A stretch of 56,098 bases of DNA, taken from positions 1 to 56,098 of the forward strand of contig JABDKF010000215.1 of the NCBI GenBank assembly GCA_013003155.1. Direction: 5' to 3'. Made by a program: the position numbers and the translations under genes. The notes beneath the pieces are model-generated. The model ran no database searches, was not told the DNA's origin, and worked only from the letters and a program-made list of their open reading frames with translations. Positions 26,941 to 36,846 of this stretch are shown here, piece after piece; positions within the stretch are counted from its first letter, which is position 1; the number at the start of each line of letters is the position of its first letter. Source of the stretch: Woeseia sp. GTDB taxonomy: Bacteria > Pseudomonadota > Gammaproteobacteria > Steroidobacterales > Woeseiaceae.

Positions 26941-27951
26941 ATGACAATTAAAGTAGGCATCAACGGCTACGGCCGCATTGGCCGCAATATTTTACGTGCG
27001 CTTTATGAGGGTGAGCGTCGTAAGGACATCGAAATCGTAGCGGTTAATGACCTGGGAGATGCCCATACGAACGCGCACCTGACGCGGCGCGATACCGCGC
27101 ACGGCCGCTTTCCCGGCACCATCAAAGTCGATGGCGATTCGATGCTCGTCAATGGTGATCGCATCAAGGTTCTGGCCGAGCGTGATCCGTCGAAGTTGCC
27201 TTGGGGCAAGCTCGGCGTTGACATCGTGCTGGAGTCCACGGGCCTGTTCGCGTCCAAAGAAAAAGCCGCGCTGCACATTCAGGGCGGCGCAAAAAAAGTG
27301 GTTATTTCTGCACCTGCCGGCAGTGACATGCCGACGATCGTTTACGGCGTAAATCACCAAACGCTGACCGCCGCGGACGCAATTATTTCCAATGCATCGT
27401 GCACGACGAACTGCCTCGCGCCGCTCGTCAAGCCGCTACACGAAAAAATTGGCGTAAAACACGGCCTGATGACAACGATTCACGCCTACACGAATGACCA
27501 GGTCCTGACCGATGTATTTCACAAGGACCTGCGCCGGGCGCGCTCGGCCACGATGTCGCAAATCCCGACGAAAACCGGTGCAGCCGCAGCGGTAGGTCTT
27601 GTGATGCCGGAGCTGGCAGGCCGACTGGACGGTTACGCCATGCGTGTACCGACGATCAACGTATCGGCGGTCGACCTGACGTTCGTCGCCGAGCGCGAAA
27701 CGAGCATCGACGAGATTGACAAGATCATGAAGGAGGCGGCCAACGGACCCTTGCAGGGTGTGCTCGCGTACAACGATGAGCCGCTCGTATCGATCGACTT
27801 CAACCACGACCCGGCGTCATCGACCTACGACGCAGGCTTGACAAAAGTGACGCAGGGCACGCTCGTTAAAGTGCTTGCCTGGTATGACAACGAATGGGGC
27901 TTCTCCAACCGCATGCTTGACACCACTGTCGCGCTCGCCAAAGCCAAGTAG
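26941..27951 (+). CDS. gap: Glyceraldehyde-3-phosphate dehydrogenase, type I
   Basis: Phosphorylating GAPDH of glycolysis. The 336 residues include the Rossmann motif [10 protein letters not shown] (7-16), the catalytic Cys154 in SNASCTTNC and His181 in [10 protein letters not shown]. The stretch after the first Asp, [20 protein letters not shown], is basic and differs from the common AHLLKYDS form, so cofactor preference should not be assumed. GGGAG stands six bases before the ATG. It is followed by pgk after 12 bases. Confidence 0.97.
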   Translation: MTIKVGINGYGRIGRNILRALYEGERRKDIEIVAVNDLGDAHTNAHLTRRDTAHGRFPGTIKVDGDSMLVNGDRIKVLAERDPSKLPWGKLGVDIVLESTGLFASKEKAALHIQGGAKKVVISAPAGSDMPTIVYGVNHQTLTAADAIISNASCTTNCLAPLVKPLHEKIGVKHGLMTTIHAYTNDQVLTDVFHKDLRRARSATMSQIPTKTGAAAAVGLVMPELAGRLDGYAMRVPTINVSAVDLTFVAERETSIDEIDKIMKEAANGPLQGVLAYNDEPLVSIDFNHDPASSTYDAGLTKVTQGTLVKVLAWYDNEWGFSNRMLDTTVALAKAK

Positions 27952-27963
27952 CGGATTCAAGTC

Positions 27964-29133
27964 ATGTTGAAGATGGCGGACCTCGATCTTGCCGGCAAGC
28001 GGGTGCTGATTCGTGAAGACCTGAACGTACCGCTGGCCGCCGGCAAGGTGTCGAGTGCCGCGCGCATCGAGGCCGCGTTGCCCACAGTACGTGCGGCGCT
28101 GGCAGAAGGCGCCAAAGTCATGCTGATGTCGCACCTCGGTCGGCCGGAGGAGGGTAAACCGGATCCGGCAGCCTCGCTTGCGCCGGTTGCGGCCTGCCTG
28201 TCTGATGCGCTCGGCGTCGACGTGCCATTGGTTAAAGACTGGCAGGGCGGCGTTGACGTTGCGGCAGGTTCAGCCGTCCTGCTCGAAAACATTCGTTTCG
28301 AGAAGGGTGAAAAAGCCTGCGATGACGAGCTTTCAAAGCGCCTTGCAAACCTTTGCGACATTTTCGTGATGGACGCATTCGGCACCGCACACCGCGCACA
28401 GGCCAGCACGGTCGGTGTTGCAAAGTTTGCGCCGGTCGCCTGCGCCGGCCCGCTGCTCGTTGCAGAGCTCAACGCGCTTGCACAGGCAATCGATAACCCG
28501 GCGCGACCGTTTGTTGCCATCGTCGGTGGATCGAAAGTATCAACAAAACTGAACGTGCTCGATACGCTCGGCGGTCTCGTCGACCAGCTCATTGTAGGTG
28601 GCGGGATTGCCAATACCTTTATCGCCGCGGCAGGACACCCGGTCGGCAAGTCGCTGCACGAGGCGGATATGCTTGAGACGGCCCGACGACTTGCTGCCGG
28701 CGGTGCGGGCCGTGCATCGATTCCGTTGCCTGTAGACGTCGTCGTCGCAAAGGAATTTGCGGCAACGGCGGAAGCGGAAATTAAAGCCGTGGAAAACGTG
28801 GCGGACGACGAGCTAATTCTCGACATCGGTCCGCAGACCGCAGAGTCCTTTGCCGGGTTGCTCGCGGAGGCCGGCACCATCATCTGGAACGGCCCGGTCG
28901 GTGTGTTTGAATTCGATCAGTTCGGTGAGGGCACGCGGCGTCTTGCAGAAGCAATCGCGGCCAGCAACGCATTTTCGGTGGCCGGCGGCGGCGACACGCT
29001 CGCTGCGATCGACAAGTACGGCGTCACCGACGGAATTTCCTACATCTCGACCGGCGGCGGTGCCTTCCTGGAGTTTGTCGAAGGTAAGACGCTGCCGGCC
29101 GTTGCGATCCTCGAGGAACGCGCAAGCAGCTGA
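27964..29133 (+). CDS. pgk: Phosphoglycerate kinase
   Basis: Makes ATP from 1,3-bisphosphoglycerate. The 389 residues include [12 protein letters not shown] near the N-terminus, [18 protein letters not shown], the [14 protein letters not shown] hinge region, WNGPVGVFE and the nucleotide loop GGGDTLAAI. The catalytic Arg is in REDLNVP. An alternative ATG three codons later is possible. It is third in tkt-gap-pgk. Its stop is one base away from the convergent stop of the PhoX-like gene, so there is no room for a conventional terminator between them. Confidence 0.97.
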   Translation: MLKMADLDLAGKRVLIREDLNVPLAAGKVSSAARIEAALPTVRAALAEGAKVMLMSHLGRPEEGKPDPAASLAPVAACLSDALGVDVPLVKDWQGGVDVAAGSAVLLENIRFEKGEKACDDELSKRLANLCDIFVMDAFGTAHRAQASTVGVAKFAPVACAGPLLVAELNALAQAIDNPARPFVAIVGGSKVSTKLNVLDTLGGLVDQLIVGGGIANTFIAAAGHPVGKSLHEADMLETARRLAAGGAGRASIPLPVDVVVAKEFAATAEAEIKAVENVADDELILDIGPQTAESFAGLLAEAGTIIWNGPVGVFEFDQFGEGTRRLAEAIAASNAFSVAGGGDTLAAIDKYGVTDGISYISTGGGAFLEFVEGKTLPAVAILEERASS

Positions 29134-29134
29134 T

Positions 29135-30568
29135 TCAGCTTTTGCCGGTGGGTGCAGCGGCGAGGTCCCACGGACCGCGAATCGCCAGCGTCAGGCCGCG
29201 CTGCTGCACGTTGACGAACATTTCGCTCCCGTCAGGTGAGAAACAAATGCCGGTGAGTTCTGCCGGGCTATAGGCGTTATCCGCCAGCGGATACTGTTTG
29301 CCATTCGCAGTCAGTCCAACGAGCCCACAATGCTCGGCGGTGTCTTCGCACAGTACGAGATCGCCCCACGGGCTTTGCGTGACGTTGTCCGCATTGCGCA
29401 GCAGGCTATCCACAGTAGATTCGGCGACCAGCCGGAGCTCGCCCTCCTGCTCACCTTGCGCCCCGACACGGCCGGGCCTGACAGCAAATACCTGGCCCAG
29501 TCTTTCGCTGCCGCCGATCGTGCAGGTCAGGACCAGTTCTCCGTTGGCAAAGCAGAGCCCTTCGCCACGGGCAAAGCGCGCTGCGCCCAAATCAAATCCT
29601 CTGAAGCGCAAATCGTTCCTCGCGCTATCCGCATCAGGCAGGTCCACCCAGCTGATCGGTAGCTGGTCGCCTGGCAGAAGATCCGGGCGCCAACCCCAGT
29701 TGCGCGTATCGAAAGAAGGTCGCCCGCTAATTACGAGCGCCTGCAGCTTGCCGCCGGCAGCCAGGCGACCCGGCACTTGCGGCACGTATCGATACAACAG
29801 GCTGCGATGTCGGTCCTCGCTCAGGTAAACGATGCCTGTATTGATGTCGACCGCCGCAGCCTCGTGCTCGAAACGGCCCATGTCCTTCAGAGGTTGTGGT
29901 GGCAACGCTCTATCGGCACTGGCGGACACTTCGAACACGTAGCCGTGGCGGCGCTCACGCGTCACGACGCGGCCGTATTCAAAAGTTCGCCCCGCATCTT
30001 CGAAGCATTCTTCACAGCTGAGCCAGCTGCCCCACGGGGTTTGTCCACCGGCGCAATTTACTTCGGTGCCAATGAGGCTCATGTGTTGCTTTACCGTGCG
30101 CTGCTCGCTGGAATTCCAGGTGACCGTCGTTGTGCCACCGGGACCGGGCGTTGCACCTTTACCGCGGTCATAGATGTTTGTTGTATCTACACGCGGCAGC
30201 AATGCAGCACCGCTGCCGAACGGTCCGGGCTGACTGCTCGCCGACGAGATTTCATGATTTCGCACCAGGACGGTGTTCCCGTGCTTCCCGGGGAAAGCGG
30301 CCATGCCATCGGGCTGGCCCGGCACTACGAGTCCGTCGTCCATTGCGTCGCCGGTCTGCGACACAATGCTGTAGTGAAAGCCTTGCGGCAGATCGAGAAT
30401 GCGCTGCGGATCGGGCTGCAAGGCACCGAAGCCGACACCACGGCCGGCGCGCACCAAAGCAGGGCGTGCCGCGGCTGCCGCTGCCAGCGTCAGCAGGAAT
30501 GTTCGGCGGTCAATCACTGGCGTCCGTCGAGGCGTCGATTGAGAAAAATCTGCATGAGATAAATTCAC
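29135..30568 (-). CDS. PhoX-like (DUF839) secreted phosphatase-family protein
   Basis: A protein of about 477 residues related to the Ca/Fe-dependent alkaline phosphatase PhoX. A twin-arginine-type signal is visible (DRRTFLLTLAAAAAARPALV), which agrees with export of the folded metalloprotein. Family segments include VLVRNHEISS, GGTTTVTWNSSEQ, WGSWLSCEECFED, GRFEHEAAAVD and YLSEDRHRSLLYRYVP. I prefer a GTG start at 30568, nine bases after AGGAG; a TTG at 30577 abuts the AGGAG and is too close. An overlapping ATG at 30570 reads ATG-TGA. Its genomic place, antisense between pgk and pyk, is unusual. Phosphatase activity is inferred from the family only. Confidence 0.85.
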   Translation of the reverse strand: MNLSHADFSQSTPRRTPVIDRRTFLLTLAAAAAARPALVRAGRGVGFGALQPDPQRILDLPQGFHYSIVSQTGDAMDDGLVVPGQPDGMAAFPGKHGNTVLVRNHEISSASSQPGPFGSGAALLPRVDTTNIYDRGKGATPGPGGTTTVTWNSSEQRTVKQHMSLIGTEVNCAGGQTPWGSWLSCEECFEDAGRTFEYGRVVTRERRHGYVFEVSASADRALPPQPLKDMGRFEHEAAAVDINTGIVYLSEDRHRSLLYRYVPQVPGRLAAGGKLQALVISGRPSFDTRNWGWRPDLLPGDQLPISWVDLPDADSARNDLRFRGFDLGAARFARGEGLCFANGELVLTCTIGGSERLGQVFAVRPGRVGAQGEQEGELRLVAESTVDSLLRNADNVTQSPWGDLVLCEDTAEHCGLVGLTANGKQYPLADNAYSPAELTGICFSPDGSEMFVNVQQRGLTLAIRGPWDLAAAPTGKS

Positions 30569-30659
30569 ATGAGACAACTCCTATTGCTGTCAATTGTAAC
30601 CGTATTCGCCTGCCTTCGGGGTCGTACGCCGGCAATACGACTGTGCAATAATCGCGGCC

Positions 30660-32096
30660 ATGCTGAGACGGACAAAAATAGTCGCGACCCTCGGGCCGGC
30701 GACGGACGATCCTGCCGTGCTGCAAGCAATGATCGCGGCAGGCCTGAACGTGGTGAGAATTAATTTCTCGCACGGCAACACAGCTGAGCATCGGCGTCGC
30801 ACCGAACAGCTGCGCGCGGCCGCCCGCGAGTCTGGCCGCGAAATCGGCATCATGGGCGACCTGCAAGGGCCCAAAATCAGAATCCGCCGGTTTCGCGATG
30901 GCAGCGTAGACCTCGAGGAGGGCGCCGACTTTTTTCTCGACTCGCAGCTCGGCGGTGACGATGGTGACGTGAACGGCGTCAGTGTGGCTTACGATGATTT
31001 GCACAAGGATGTTGCGGCCGGTGATGTCCTGTTGCTGAACGACGGCCAGATTACGCTGCTGGTGCGCAACGTCGACGGCACGCGCATCCACACAACCGTG
31101 CAGTTTGGTGGCGAGCTCTCGGATCACAAGGGAATAAATCGGCAGGGCGGCGGCTTGTCGGCTGCAGCATTAACAGAAACCGACAGAGAGAACATTCGCA
31201 CGGCGGCCGAGCTCGGCATGGATTATCTGGCTGTATCTTTCGTCCGCAACGCAGCCGACGTGAATGAAGCGCGCACACTGTTTCACGATGCGGGCGGACA
31301 CGGCCGGATTGTGGCGAAGATCGAGCGTGCCGAGGCGATAGGGCAGATCGAATCGATTATCAAGGCGTCGGACATCATCATGGTGGCCCGCGGTGATCTG
31401 GGCGTCGAAATGGGTTACGCCGAACTGCCCGGACTACAGAAACGCATTATTCGCCGCACGCGACATCTGAATAAAGTCGTCATCACGGCTACCCAAATGA
31501 TGGAGTCGATGATCAGCAGCCCCATACCGACTCGCGCTGAGGTTTCTGACGTCGCGAACGCGGTAATGGACGGTTCAGATGCCGTCATGTTGTCGGCGGA
31601 AACGGCGGTCGGTGATTACCCGGTCGAGGCTATCAAGGTGATGAGCGACGTATGCCGCAGCGCGGAAAAGCACGTGCTGGCACGCGGCCGCACGTCGCAC
31701 CGGCTGGATGATGAGTTTCAGGAGGTTGACGAGGCCATCGCCATGGCCGTCATGTACACCGCAAATCACATGGACGTTAAGGCAATCATTGCTTTGACGG
31801 AGTCGGGTTCCACGACGCTGTGGATGTCGCGAATACGTTCCGATATTCCGATCTATGCGTTTACGCCACACATCGAGACCCGGCGCCGCGTAACCATGTA
31901 CCGCGGCGTCTATCCGGTTGAATTCAAGATCGAGCACACCGAAATTCTCGCACTGTATCGCGATATCTTCTCGACTTTGCTGTCGAGAGAGCTGGTCGAG
32001 GAAAACGACCTCGTGCTATTCACAAAAGGCGATCTCAGCGGCGTTTCCGGTAGTACCAATTCAATGAAAATCATTCGCGTCACCTCGCAGCTCTGA
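30660..32096 (+). CDS. pyk: Pyruvate kinase
   Basis: Last step of glycolysis. The 478 residues start RRTKIVATLGPATDD. Key segments: VRINFSHG (Arg and Asn of the active site), DLQGPKIRI, AVSFVRNAADV, VAKIERAEAI with the catalytic Lys, MVARGDLGVEMGY, and TATQMMESMI. A C-terminal domain is present. It is divergent from the PhoX-like gene across 91 bases and probably has its own promoter in that gap. Its stop is only 14 bases before the next gene, a penicillin-acylase-family protein, so the two are likely co-transcribed. Confidence 0.97.
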   Translation: MLRRTKIVATLGPATDDPAVLQAMIAAGLNVVRINFSHGNTAEHRRRTEQLRAAARESGREIGIMGDLQGPKIRIRRFRDGSVDLEEGADFFLDSQLGGDDGDVNGVSVAYDDLHKDVAAGDVLLLNDGQITLLVRNVDGTRIHTTVQFGGELSDHKGINRQGGGLSAAALTETDRENIRTAAELGMDYLAVSFVRNAADVNEARTLFHDAGGHGRIVAKIERAEAIGQIESIIKASDIIMVARGDLGVEMGYAELPGLQKRIIRRTRHLNKVVITATQMMESMISSPIPTRAEVSDVANAVMDGSDAVMLSAETAVGDYPVEAIKVMSDVCRSAEKHVLARGRTSHRLDDEFQEVDEAIAMAVMYTANHMDVKAIIALTESGSTTLWMSRIRSDIPIYAFTPHIETRRRVTMYRGVYPVEFKIEHTEILALYRDIFSTLLSRELVEENDLVLFTKGDLSGVSGSTNSMKIIRVTSQL

Positions 32097-32110
32097 CGGC
32101 CCGGATCCTG

Positions 32111-34489
32111 GTGATCAGATTATTCGCGCGCTGGACGAAACGACTGTTGTTGACGGTCGTCATCCTGCTCGCTATTGCGGTGCTGCTCGCGTGGGCCACG
32201 CTCCGCGCCAGCTTGCCTCAACTCGATGGAGAGTTTGCAGTTGCTGGCATCACCGCCCCGGTAAGTATCGAGCGCGACGCAATCGGTGCGCCAACCCTGC
32301 ATGCCCAGAATCGCAATGACCTGGCTTTTGCGACTGGCTTCGTGCATGCCCAGGATCGATTCTTCCAGATGGATTTATCGCGCCGCAATGCCGCAGGCGA
32401 ACTCGCTGAGCTCATCGGTGCAGCACTGCTTGCGCGCGACCGCCGCGTGCGCATGCACCGCTTCCGCGCGCGGGCCGGTGAATTCCTGCTACAGCAAAAT
32501 GCGCAGGAAAAGGCATTGCTTGACGCGTACGCAGCGGGCGTCAATGCGGCGCTCGCTGCAATGGATGCCAAGCCATTTGAATACCACGTGCTGCAGAGTG
32601 AGCCAGAGCGCTGGGAGCCCGTCGACAGTTTGCTTACCGGTTTTTCCATGTTTCTCGATCTCAACGATGAGCGCGCGGATCGTGATGTGCAGCGAGGTTT
32701 TGCTGCACGCGTACTCCCGGCCGAAGTTTTTGACTGGATGTACCCTGAAGGCACCCGCTGGGATGCGCCCATCATGGGCGATGCGCGAGCAGAATCGGTA
32801 ATACCCGGTGCGGACCTCATCGATCTGCGAGACTTGCGCCTGCCCACGGCCAACCTTGTTGTGCCGGTCGACGTGCCGCTGCCCGGTAGTAACAACTGGG
32901 CGGTGACAGGGGCGCTGACGGCAGAAGGTCGGGCCATCGTCGCGGACGACATGCATCTCGGCCTGCGTGTTCCCAGCGTGTTCTACCGCGCGCGCTTGAA
33001 GTACGACGAACCGGCCGCGGTCGATCTCGCGGGCGTAACCTTGCCGGGCGTGCCGATTCTGGTGGCGGGGAGCAACGGGCATGTTGCCTGGGCATTCACT
33101 AACAGCTATGGCGACTGGTCAGACGCGATTATCGTTCGTCCGGGCAGCAAGCGCGGTACCTACCTGACGCCGGATGGCGAAAAACGTTTTGCAGAATTCA
33201 GAGAACTCATCAAGGTACGCGACGCGGCTACCGAAGAACTTGTGGTGCGCGAAACCGTGTGGGGTCCGGTACGCGATGACGTGGTGTATCCGGAAGGAGA
33301 GATTGCCGTCAGCTGGATCGCTCAGGAGCCAGGCGGCCTGAATCTCCGTCAGATCGATCTCGAAACCGTTCGTAGTGTTGCCGAGGTTATTGATGTTGCA
33401 AACGCGATCGGTCAGCCGCCGCAAAATTTCGTCAGTGGCGATGCCGACGGCAATATCGTGTGGACTATCGCGGGCCAGATTCCACTGCGTGATGGCTACG
33501 ACTCCGAGCTGCCGGTGGATGGCGCGATCTATCGCGGTTTTGTCGGCTGGTTGCCGAGTGACACTTATCCACGGGTCGTAAATCCGGAAACGGGTCGCAT
33601 CTGGACCGCCAACGCACGTGTCGTCGACGGAGAGGCTCTCGCCATTGTGGGCGACAGCGGTTATGCCCTCGGCGCTCGCGCCCGGCAAATTCGCGACGGC
33701 TTGTTTGCGCGTGACTCATTTACACCGCAAGACATGCTCGCTATCCAGCTTGACGACCGAGCGCTGTTCTTGTCGCGGTGGCGAGATTTGCTGCTTGGCG
33801 TGCTCGACGAAAACGCGGTTGCCGGCAATGAAGCGCGCGCACAGTATCGCGATCAGGTGCGCGACTGGATTCCGCGGGCCTCCACGGATTCTGTCGGTTT
33901 TCGCCTGGTGCGTGATTTTCGCAATCGGGTCAAAGCCACAGTCTTCGAAATGTTGACGATGCCGATTCGGGCGGCCTATCCCTTCCCGGTGCCATTGCGC
34001 ATGAGCCGGCAATTCGAAGCGCCGTTGTGGGCGATGGTCACCGAGCAGCCGGCACATTTGTTGACCGGCAATTTCGACAGCTGGGAGGCGCTGATGTTGT
34101 CGGTCATCGACAGCAACCTGAATGACCTGCAAGGCCGGCCGGGCGGTCTCGGGGAACGCACCTGGGGCGAAGTCAACCGGGCCGCCATTCGCCATCCGCT
34201 CAGCCCTTCCTTGCCGTGGTTTTCGCGTTGGCTCGACATGCCGCGCGAGCCGCTGCCGGGCGACAACGACATGCCGCGAGTGCAGGCGCCGGCGACCGGT
34301 GCATCGGAACGATTTGCCGTAGCGCCCGGCGACGAGGCCAACGGCTACCTGCACCTGCCGGCTGGTCAAAGCGGCCATCCGCTGTCGCCGTTCTACAGGT
34401 TGGGGCATGCAGACTGGGTTGCCGGTCGTCCGACGCCGTTTCTGCCCGGCCCCGCGGCGCACCGGCTGACATTGACGCCAGCGCCCTGA
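32111..34489 (+). CDS. Penicillin acylase family N-terminal nucleophile amidohydrolase
   Basis: The protein has 792 residues. An N-terminal hydrophobic segment (LLLTVVILLAIAVLLAWATL, 12-31) is a signal or membrane anchor, so the enzyme works in the periplasm. The alpha-chain start VSIERDAIGAPTLHA and FVHAQDRFFQMDLSRR are family hallmarks. Autocleavage would occur before Ser260 in LPGSNNWAV, which becomes the catalytic nucleophile. Substrates in the family include beta-lactam side chains, acyl-homoserine lactones and lipopeptides; nothing here decides which. The start is GTG, 14 bases after pyk. It is followed by a MoxR ATPase after 73 bases. Confidence 0.92.
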   Translation: MIRLFARWTKRLLLTVVILLAIAVLLAWATLRASLPQLDGEFAVAGITAPVSIERDAIGAPTLHAQNRNDLAFATGFVHAQDRFFQMDLSRRNAAGELAELIGAALLARDRRVRMHRFRARAGEFLLQQNAQEKALLDAYAAGVNAALAAMDAKPFEYHVLQSEPERWEPVDSLLTGFSMFLDLNDERADRDVQRGFAARVLPAEVFDWMYPEGTRWDAPIMGDARAESVIPGADLIDLRDLRLPTANLVVPVDVPLPGSNNWAVTGALTAEGRAIVADDMHLGLRVPSVFYRARLKYDEPAAVDLAGVTLPGVPILVAGSNGHVAWAFTNSYGDWSDAIIVRPGSKRGTYLTPDGEKRFAEFRELIKVRDAATEELVVRETVWGPVRDDVVYPEGEIAVSWIAQEPGGLNLRQIDLETVRSVAEVIDVANAIGQPPQNFVSGDADGNIVWTIAGQIPLRDGYDSELPVDGAIYRGFVGWLPSDTYPRVVNPETGRIWTANARVVDGEALAIVGDSGYALGARARQIRDGLFARDSFTPQDMLAIQLDDRALFLSRWRDLLLGVLDENAVAGNEARAQYRDQVRDWIPRASTDSVGFRLVRDFRNRVKATVFEMLTMPIRAAYPFPVPLRMSRQFEAPLWAMVTEQPAHLLTGNFDSWEALMLSVIDSNLNDLQGRPGGLGERTWGEVNRAAIRHPLSPSLPWFSRWLDMPREPLPGDNDMPRVQAPATGASERFAVAPGDEANGYLHLPAGQSGHPLSPFYRLGHADWVAGRPTPFLPGPAAHRLTLTPAP

Positions 34490-34562
34490 GAAAGGCCGCC
34501 GTGTACGGCTGCCGCGCCGCCGTGCTACTGTTTGTTGCAACGCAATAAGAGACGTTACCGGC

Positions 34563-35420
34563 ATGACCAAAACAAAATTTACAGGCACCGATTCCTACAT
34601 CGCCACCGAAGACCTGATGATGGCGATCAACGCAGCGGTGACGCTACAACGACCCATCCTGATAAAGGGAGAGCCCGGCACCGGCAAGACTCAGCTCGCC
34701 ATAGAGGTGGCCAGCGCGTTGCAGCGGCCGCTTTTTGAATGGCACATCAAGTCGACGACGAAAGCACAGCAGGGTCTGTATGAATACGATGCGGTGGCGC
34801 GTCTGCGCGATTCCCAGCTCGGTGACGATCGTGTCCATGATATTTCGAATTACATTTTGCGCGGCAAGATCTGGGAGTCGTTCGAGTCGGAGCAACAGCC
34901 TGTCTTATTAATTGATGAAATCGACAAAGCTGACATCGAGTTTCCGAATGACCTGCTACAGGAACTCGACCGAATGGAATTCTACGTTTACGAAACGCAG
35001 CAACTCATCAAGGCGCGTCACCGTCCGATCATTGTCATCACCAGCAACAATGAGAAAGAGCTGCCGGACGCGTTCCTGCGCCGCTGTTTCTTCCACTACA
35101 TCAAGTTTCCGGATAAGGCGACGATGGAACAAATTGTCGAAGTGCATTATCCGGGCCTGAAGAAAGCATTGCTGAAAGAGGCGCTCGAATCCTTTTATAA
35201 GCTGCGCGATGTGCCCGGCCTGAAAAAGAAACCATCGACGTCTGAGTTATTGGACTGGATCAAGCTGCTGCTCGCTGAGGACATACCTCCCGAAGCCTTG
35301 CGGTCGGAAAATTCGCGCAAGGCAATCCCGCCGCTTTACGGTGCGTTGCTCAAGAATGAACAAGACGTGCATTTGTTCGAGCAGCTGGTGTTCATGGATC
35401 GGCGTTCGCGCACGCAATAG
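34563..35420 (+). CDS. MoxR-type AAA+ ATPase
   Basis: A 285-residue cytosolic AAA+ protein. Walker A is GEPGTGKTQ (36-44), Walker B is VLLIDEIDKAD (about 114-124), sensor 1 is ITSNNEKELPDAFLRRC. MoxR proteins often act with a partner carrying a von Willebrand A domain in chaperone-like maturation of enzyme complexes, and exactly such a gene follows after 17 bases. The client is unknown; the upstream acylase is one possible candidate by position only. Confidence 0.93.
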   Translation: MTKTKFTGTDSYIATEDLMMAINAAVTLQRPILIKGEPGTGKTQLAIEVASALQRPLFEWHIKSTTKAQQGLYEYDAVARLRDSQLGDDRVHDISNYILRGKIWESFESEQQPVLLIDEIDKADIEFPNDLLQELDRMEFYVYETQQLIKARHRPIIVITSNNEKELPDAFLRRCFFHYIKFPDKATMEQIVEVHYPGLKKALLKEALESFYKLRDVPGLKKKPSTSELLDWIKLLLAEDIPPEALRSENSRKAIPPLYGALLKNEQDVHLFEQLVFMDRRSRTQ

Positions 35421-35437
35421 CGTAAGCCCGCTAACTG

Positions 35438-36613
35438 ATGCTGATCCCGTTCTTTTTCCTGCTACGCGAGGGTGGTCTGAAGCCGTCTATTACGGAACTG
35501 CTGACGCTGCATGGCGCGTTGCAAGAGGGGCTGGCCGGGCAAAGCATCGACGATTTTTACTACCTCGCGCGCGCCACACTTGTAAAGGATGAAACGAAGT
35601 TCGATCGTTTCGACCGCATTTTTGCAGCCTATTTCCGCGGCGTTAGCGATTCTTTGCAAGACCTGCGTCAGGCGTTGCCGGAAGACTGGCTCGAGAAGCA
35701 GGCTGAGCTCGCCCTGAGTGATGAAGAGCGCGCGCAGATCGAGGCGATGGGTGGTTTCGACAAGCTAATGGATGCGCTGCGCGAACGTCTTGACGAACAG
35801 CAAGAACGCCACGAGGGCGGGAGTAAATGGATCGGGACAGCAGGTACATCACCGTTTGGTGCCTACGGGTACAATCCGGAAGGTGTGCGCATCGGTCAGC
35901 AGGGTTCGCGGCACCGCAGTGCGGTGAAGGTCTGGGACAAGCGCGAGTACCGTAATCTTGACGACACACTCGAACTCGGTACCCGCAATATCAAGCTCGC
36001 ATTGCGCAAGCTGCGTAAGTTCGCGCGCGAAGGTGCTGCCGATCAACTGGATCTTGACGACACGATCGACAAGACGGCCCGCAATGCCGGTTTCCTTGAT
36101 ATTCGTATGGTGCCGGAACGCCACAATGCGGTGAAGGTTTTGCTGTGTCTCGACGTCGGCGGTTCAATGGATGATCACGTGCGTGTTTGTGAAGAGATGT
36201 TTTCCGCAGCACGTAGCGAATTCAAGCACCTTGAATACTATTATTTTCACAATTTCGTCTACGAGAGTTTGTGGAAGGATAATCGCCGGCGCCACAGTGA
36301 AACGATTCCGGTTAGCGAAGTTACCAATAAATACGGCGCTGACTATAAGCTGATTTTCGTAGGCGACGCGACGATGAGCCCCTATGAAATTGTATATCCC
36401 GGCGGCAGTGTAGAGCACTGGAACGAGGAAGCCGGCGCCGTGTGCATACAGCGGTTGCTAAAGACTTTCCCGAAAGCAGTCTGGTTGAATCCGGAGCCTC
36501 GCGATCGCTGGGAGTACACGCCGTCGATCAAACTGACGCGTGACCTGCTGGATGACCGAATGTTTCCTTTAACCATCAGCGGGCTCGACGAAGCGATCCG
36601 TGCGCTGCATTAG
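35438..36613 (+). CDS. VWA-domain (CoxE-like) partner of the MoxR ATPase
   Basis: A 391-residue protein. The N-terminal part is helical and charged. The C-terminal VWA domain begins near residue 233 with VKVLLCLDVGGSMDDHV. Its metal site reads D-V-G-G-S rather than the textbook D-x-S-x-S, a form often seen in this subgroup; a later Asp stands in VGDATMSPYE. There is no signal peptide, so the pair is cytosolic. Tightly linked to the MoxR gene, with 17 bases between. A 7-base-stem hairpin lies ten bases past its stop. Confidence 0.9.
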   Translation: MLIPFFFLLREGGLKPSITELLTLHGALQEGLAGQSIDDFYYLARATLVKDETKFDRFDRIFAAYFRGVSDSLQDLRQALPEDWLEKQAELALSDEERAQIEAMGGFDKLMDALRERLDEQQERHEGGSKWIGTAGTSPFGAYGYNPEGVRIGQQGSRHRSAVKVWDKREYRNLDDTLELGTRNIKLALRKLRKFAREGAADQLDLDDTIDKTARNAGFLDIRMVPERHNAVKVLLCLDVGGSMDDHVRVCEEMFSAARSEFKHLEYYYFHNFVYESLWKDNRRRHSETIPVSEVTNKYGADYKLIFVGDATMSPYEIVYPGGSVEHWNEEAGAVCIQRLLKTFPKAVWLNPEPRDRWEYTPSIKLTRDLLDDRMFPLTISGLDEAIRALH

Positions 36614-36622
36614 GTAAGCATT

Positions 36623-36646
36623 CTGCCGCCGTGCAATGCGCGGCAG
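36623..36646 (+). repeat. Hairpin after the VWA gene
   Basis: CTGCCGC (36623-36629) and GCGGCAG (36640-36646) form a perfect 7-base stem with a 10-base loop. No T-run follows. It may mark the end of the upstream transcript. The rest of the 233-base gap up to the patatin gene holds nothing I can name. Confidence 0.4.
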
Positions 36647-36846
36647 CCGGCACGAGAACGCGTTGCCCGAATTGCTTGCTGCGATGCTCGCCATGACCAG
36701 CAGTAGCCTGCCCGGCAAGCCGTGTAGCCGACTTCCCGCAGGCTTTGAAATGCCGGACTCTTTGCTGTATTCGAGCAGGCTCGCGGTGAGCGATGTGACT
36801 GAGTTCATTGGCAGCAGGTGCAGCCCCACTATAATGGGCAACAACG

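Noticed and set aside
27957-28883. Long open frame of 308 codons antisense to pgk
   Set aside because: It is a shadow of pgk in a GC-rich gene; the translation is Ser/Ala/Thr-rich with no domain. Similar shadows lie against hppA, mpl, hemL, tkt and the acylase gene.
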